In this document: piece after piece, positions 61,697 through 64,000 of the stretch | Numbering within the stretch: the first letter of the stretch is position 1 | Layout of the letters: every line of letters begins with the position of its first letter | Origin: Lobosporangium transversale | Lineage: Eukaryota > Mortierellomycota > Mortierellomycetes > Mortierellales > Mortierellaceae | NCBI RefSeq assembly: GCF_002105155.1 | Contig: NW_019029017.1 | Coordinates: 355,647 to 419,646, forward strand | DNA: 64,000 nt | Direction of reading: 5' to 3' | Position numbers and translations under genes: made by a program | Notes under the pieces: model-generated | The model's input: only the letters and a program-made list of their open reading frames with translations | The model's database searches: none | What the model was told of the DNA's origin: nothing

Positions 61697-63980
61697 GTGA
61701 TCACGGCTGTTGTCATTGACTTTATCGTTCGCTTGAGCTTACCTTGCGGCACATGACCCTATCCAGACACGGTTCTTCCATGGCATAAAGGCACGCAATG
61801 AAAGTGTACGGCTCATGAAAGTGCTTGACATCCAGATCATATACCAGACCCAAATGACTAAAGTAAAATTCTGAGCATAGAGCAATGCCCACTGCTCGCC
61901 ATCTGTCCATTCAAGCCAAGGCACCCCTTCTCCAAAACTATTGAACAGGAAATGATACCCTTCTTGGCCGTCATAGATTTGGAGCGAACTGGTCGTAAAA
62001 GAAGTAACGACAAGTGAGTTAGCAAGACTTGTAAAAAAAAATAAAGAACAAAAAAAAACAAAAACCAAAGGCATCTGCTCTCTATTGCGAATTAATCGAC
62101 CTACTAAAGGAAAACGAACACACACATCCCGATAGGGAGAATAAACCGAGCAAGGAAGTATACAATAAAACGAGATAGATCTTTCAGTGGTGAGGTATTT
62201 TTGCCTAGTAATGAACAAAGATCAAATAGTCAAAGGCATTTTCACGGAAAACAATATACGACAATATCATTGTCTTGATATGCATGTCATTTGTAAACGA
62301 CAAATAGGCTTGACTCACTTGGCATCATTGTCATAGTATCCGGCTCATGAGGCGAAAAGAAGAATGACAAAATTATAAGTGGCACAATGATCCACATCAA
62401 CCACAGAATCTGGTAACCCGTCATAGCAGGCGGTAACAGAAAGCAGTACGACACGAGCAATAATAGTGAAATGGACATGAACGAAGCGATCATGAAAACT
62501 ACCCCCTACAGCACATAGGCAAAGAATAAATGGTTCAGTAAAGTCCATATATTCGTAAGTGTTCGAGTGATAATTTAAGAGATATATTCAAAAGAGCTGT
62601 CCATACCTGTCGCTGTGAGTTGAGCAACCGACGAGCCTCTCTAATGACTTGCGTCAAGGCATACAAACTCGTCTCACTATGCATAGTCAATCCACACGGT
62701 AGGCTGTTAATCTTGGCACCCAAGGAAAATGCTGATCTGGACTCTGGGCTGGAGCCCATCCTAAAAGGCTCCATTCCTACACTGATGTCTGCCTACGATA
62801 TTCACGAAAGTCGCGCATGCATTTATAAGGTTGCCAATTCTCAGAAATATCTAACTTTTGCATTTCCAATTAAGGATGAGTACTTCAATTACCTTTGCAA
62901 ACGCAGCAATATTATCGATGTTGAGCGAGCTACCAATGCAGCATACGACTTCGCCATAGTCTTGGAAGATCTTAATCATCTCAGTTGCAGCATGCGGCCC
63001 ACATTCTGCAAACAGAGATACGTGAAGCGGGATATCATCCACAGACTCCAAATGAGGTCGAATGTTCTCAATGCCTCTAGGAAGCTGAGCCTTAATATCG
63101 TACGACTCTAAATAGCCGGTATTGGCGCCATATGGATCTGACGCTGAAGACAATAAGATACAACTATTCCAGTCAGTTTCCAGCCCAAGTCGATCAGCAA
63201 AGGCTTTGCTCTCACGTTCACTCGCAGGTGAGAAGTAGACGAAGCGAATCCCTGCTAGTCCCAAGTCCTCAATAAAGTCGCAAACATTCTGTTATATTGC
63301 AACAAAAGGGAAATAAGTAAACAAATACCTCTGACACGTCTAACTTTACAACCTTTAACAGATGCATGGGGGGTAAAGAGGCTTACAGTCTTTGGTTGAT
63401 GAGCAAGGGTGGTCATTCCCAAAAAAATTTGTCCCTGTACTGCTTCCTCATAGAACTCTTGTGTATTGACAGGAGCCTGCGTATCAAATTCATCTTGTAT
63501 GTCTTCCGCGGCATCCAACTCACGAAGCTTACGCCATCTCTGCAACGGTCCTGTTTCAGATTTAGATGTAGCCATAGCAGAATCTTCAACTGGGGAACCA
63601 ATATTTTGATCTTCTTCCTCATCACTGTCCCCACCTATATGAATCACAATATTGACGGGATCAGGTAAACTATTGATGTCGATTCTTTTTCCATCAAGTA
63701 GCGCTTTGGAATTCAGAGGTGTTTCAAGAATCTCGTCGATCCCTTCGTGTTTTTCGTTTTCTCTCGATAAGAGTGCGTTGTTAACAGGCAGCTTCTCGCT
63801 GAGTTTATCTTCTGCTTCCGGTATAATCCGAGGAGGAAGAGTAATGAATCCTGTAGTTGTAGGGTCAAAACCGAGATCTTCCTTGTCCTTTTCAAACGAG
63901 ATGGGACGGTACGCGTATGCCACACACTGTAAATCGTTCACCACAGCTGTCTGGTAAAAGTCCGATATTTTCTTGAGCAT
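61382..63980 (-). CDS. TMEM94: TMEM94-like P-type-ATPase-related membrane protein (partial, N-terminus off right edge)
   Basis: Seven exons in view: 63980-63387, 63288-62893, 62792-62607, 62505-62319, 62204-62126, 62027-61743 and 61604-61382; 649 residues to the stop. The first exon follows a tccatag acceptor, so more exons lie to the right. The text matches animal TMEM94: GQIFLGM, AGIRFVYFSPASERESKAFA, GLETDWNS, LPRGIENIRPHLESVDDIPL, DYGEVVCCIGSSLNIDN and ADISVGMEP, then hydrophobic segments (ISLLLLVSYCFLLPP, ILWLMWIIVPLIILSFFF, LVIWVWYMIWM, WWIYIIAFFWPVVFM). It ends FNTKLGMHSPL, like the family's NTKLGMNSPF tail. TMEM94 is an ER membrane protein proposed to move magnesium; its haloacid-dehalogenase-like part is partly degenerate. 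Confidence 0.88.
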
Positions 63981-64000
63981 CTATGGATTGAGAGGTTAAA

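Noticed and set aside
1-64000. CRISPR arrays, prophage, operon-type gene clusters
   Set aside because: The genes are spliced eukaryotic genes, and the repeats seen are microsatellites or homopolymers without spacer structure.

Overview
The window is nuclear DNA of a fungus with intron-rich genes: most have 2 to 9 exons, introns of about 60 to 500 bases, GT-AG borders and a few apparent GC-AG borders. The gene set points to an early-diverging, zygomycete-type lineage; a Mortierellomycota/Mucoromycota-like fungus is my guess, not a proof. It combines fungal autophagy and peroxisome genes with genes better known from animals and usually missing from yeasts: TTLL12, a YEATS2-type protein, TMEM94, LRRC40, dynein intermediate chain and a kinesin-4-like motor. 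A striking feature is about three dozen A or T homopolymer runs of 18 to 35 bases, nearly all in introns or between genes and none in an exon I could define.

Layout, left to right. 1-1802 (-) TTLL12-like protein, C-terminus off the left edge; 2040-2560 (+) holo-ACP synthase; 2793-7439 (-) DHX37/Dhr1 ribosome-biogenesis helicase; 7440-9828 gene-poor; 9829-11270 (-) 3-hydroxyisobutyrate dehydrogenase; 11913-13396 (+) ketopantoate-reductase-like enzyme; 14988-21794 (+) kinesin; 21795-24414 gene-poor; 24415-26806 (+) sorting nexin 4; 27279-28320 (+) glutathione-S-transferase-like; 28489-32403 (-) YEATS2-like; 32404-33932 gene-poor; 33933-34382 (-) RNA polymerase subunit RPABC4; 34549-37279 (-) dynein intermediate chain; 37625-39696 (-) Beclin-1/Atg6; 39977-41816 (-) Pex13; 41817-46476 gene-poor with decayed-looking sequence; 46477-50190 (+) protein kinase; 50429-52815 (-) LRRC40-like; 53726-55685 (-) RNase D/WRN-type exonuclease-like; 55870-57613 (+) Arp6; 58295-61207 (+) unknown coiled-coil protein; 61382-63980 (-) TMEM94-like, N-terminus off the right edge.

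The genes are ordinary chromosomal housekeeping genes with no operon or gene-cluster logic. Loose themes recur: microtubule transport (TTLL12, kinesin, dynein IC), autophagy and membrane traffic (Snx4/Atg24, Atg6), chromatin and transcription (YEATS2, Arp6, RPABC4), mitochondrial metabolism (PPTase, HIBADH, perhaps the exonuclease) and peroxisome import (Pex13). I see no virus, CRISPR array, rRNA or convincing tRNA, and no intact transposon.

Gene models were built by reading splice sites by eye; for every complete gene the summed exon lengths are a multiple of three. The most notable points are a TTLL12 with an inserted NAC/HYPK-type UBA domain, a probable two-nucleotide micro-exon in the HIBADH gene, a 23-nt last exon that restores the conserved RPABC4 tail, a kinase with DWG for DFG plus a large insert before it, and the homopolymer-rich introns.
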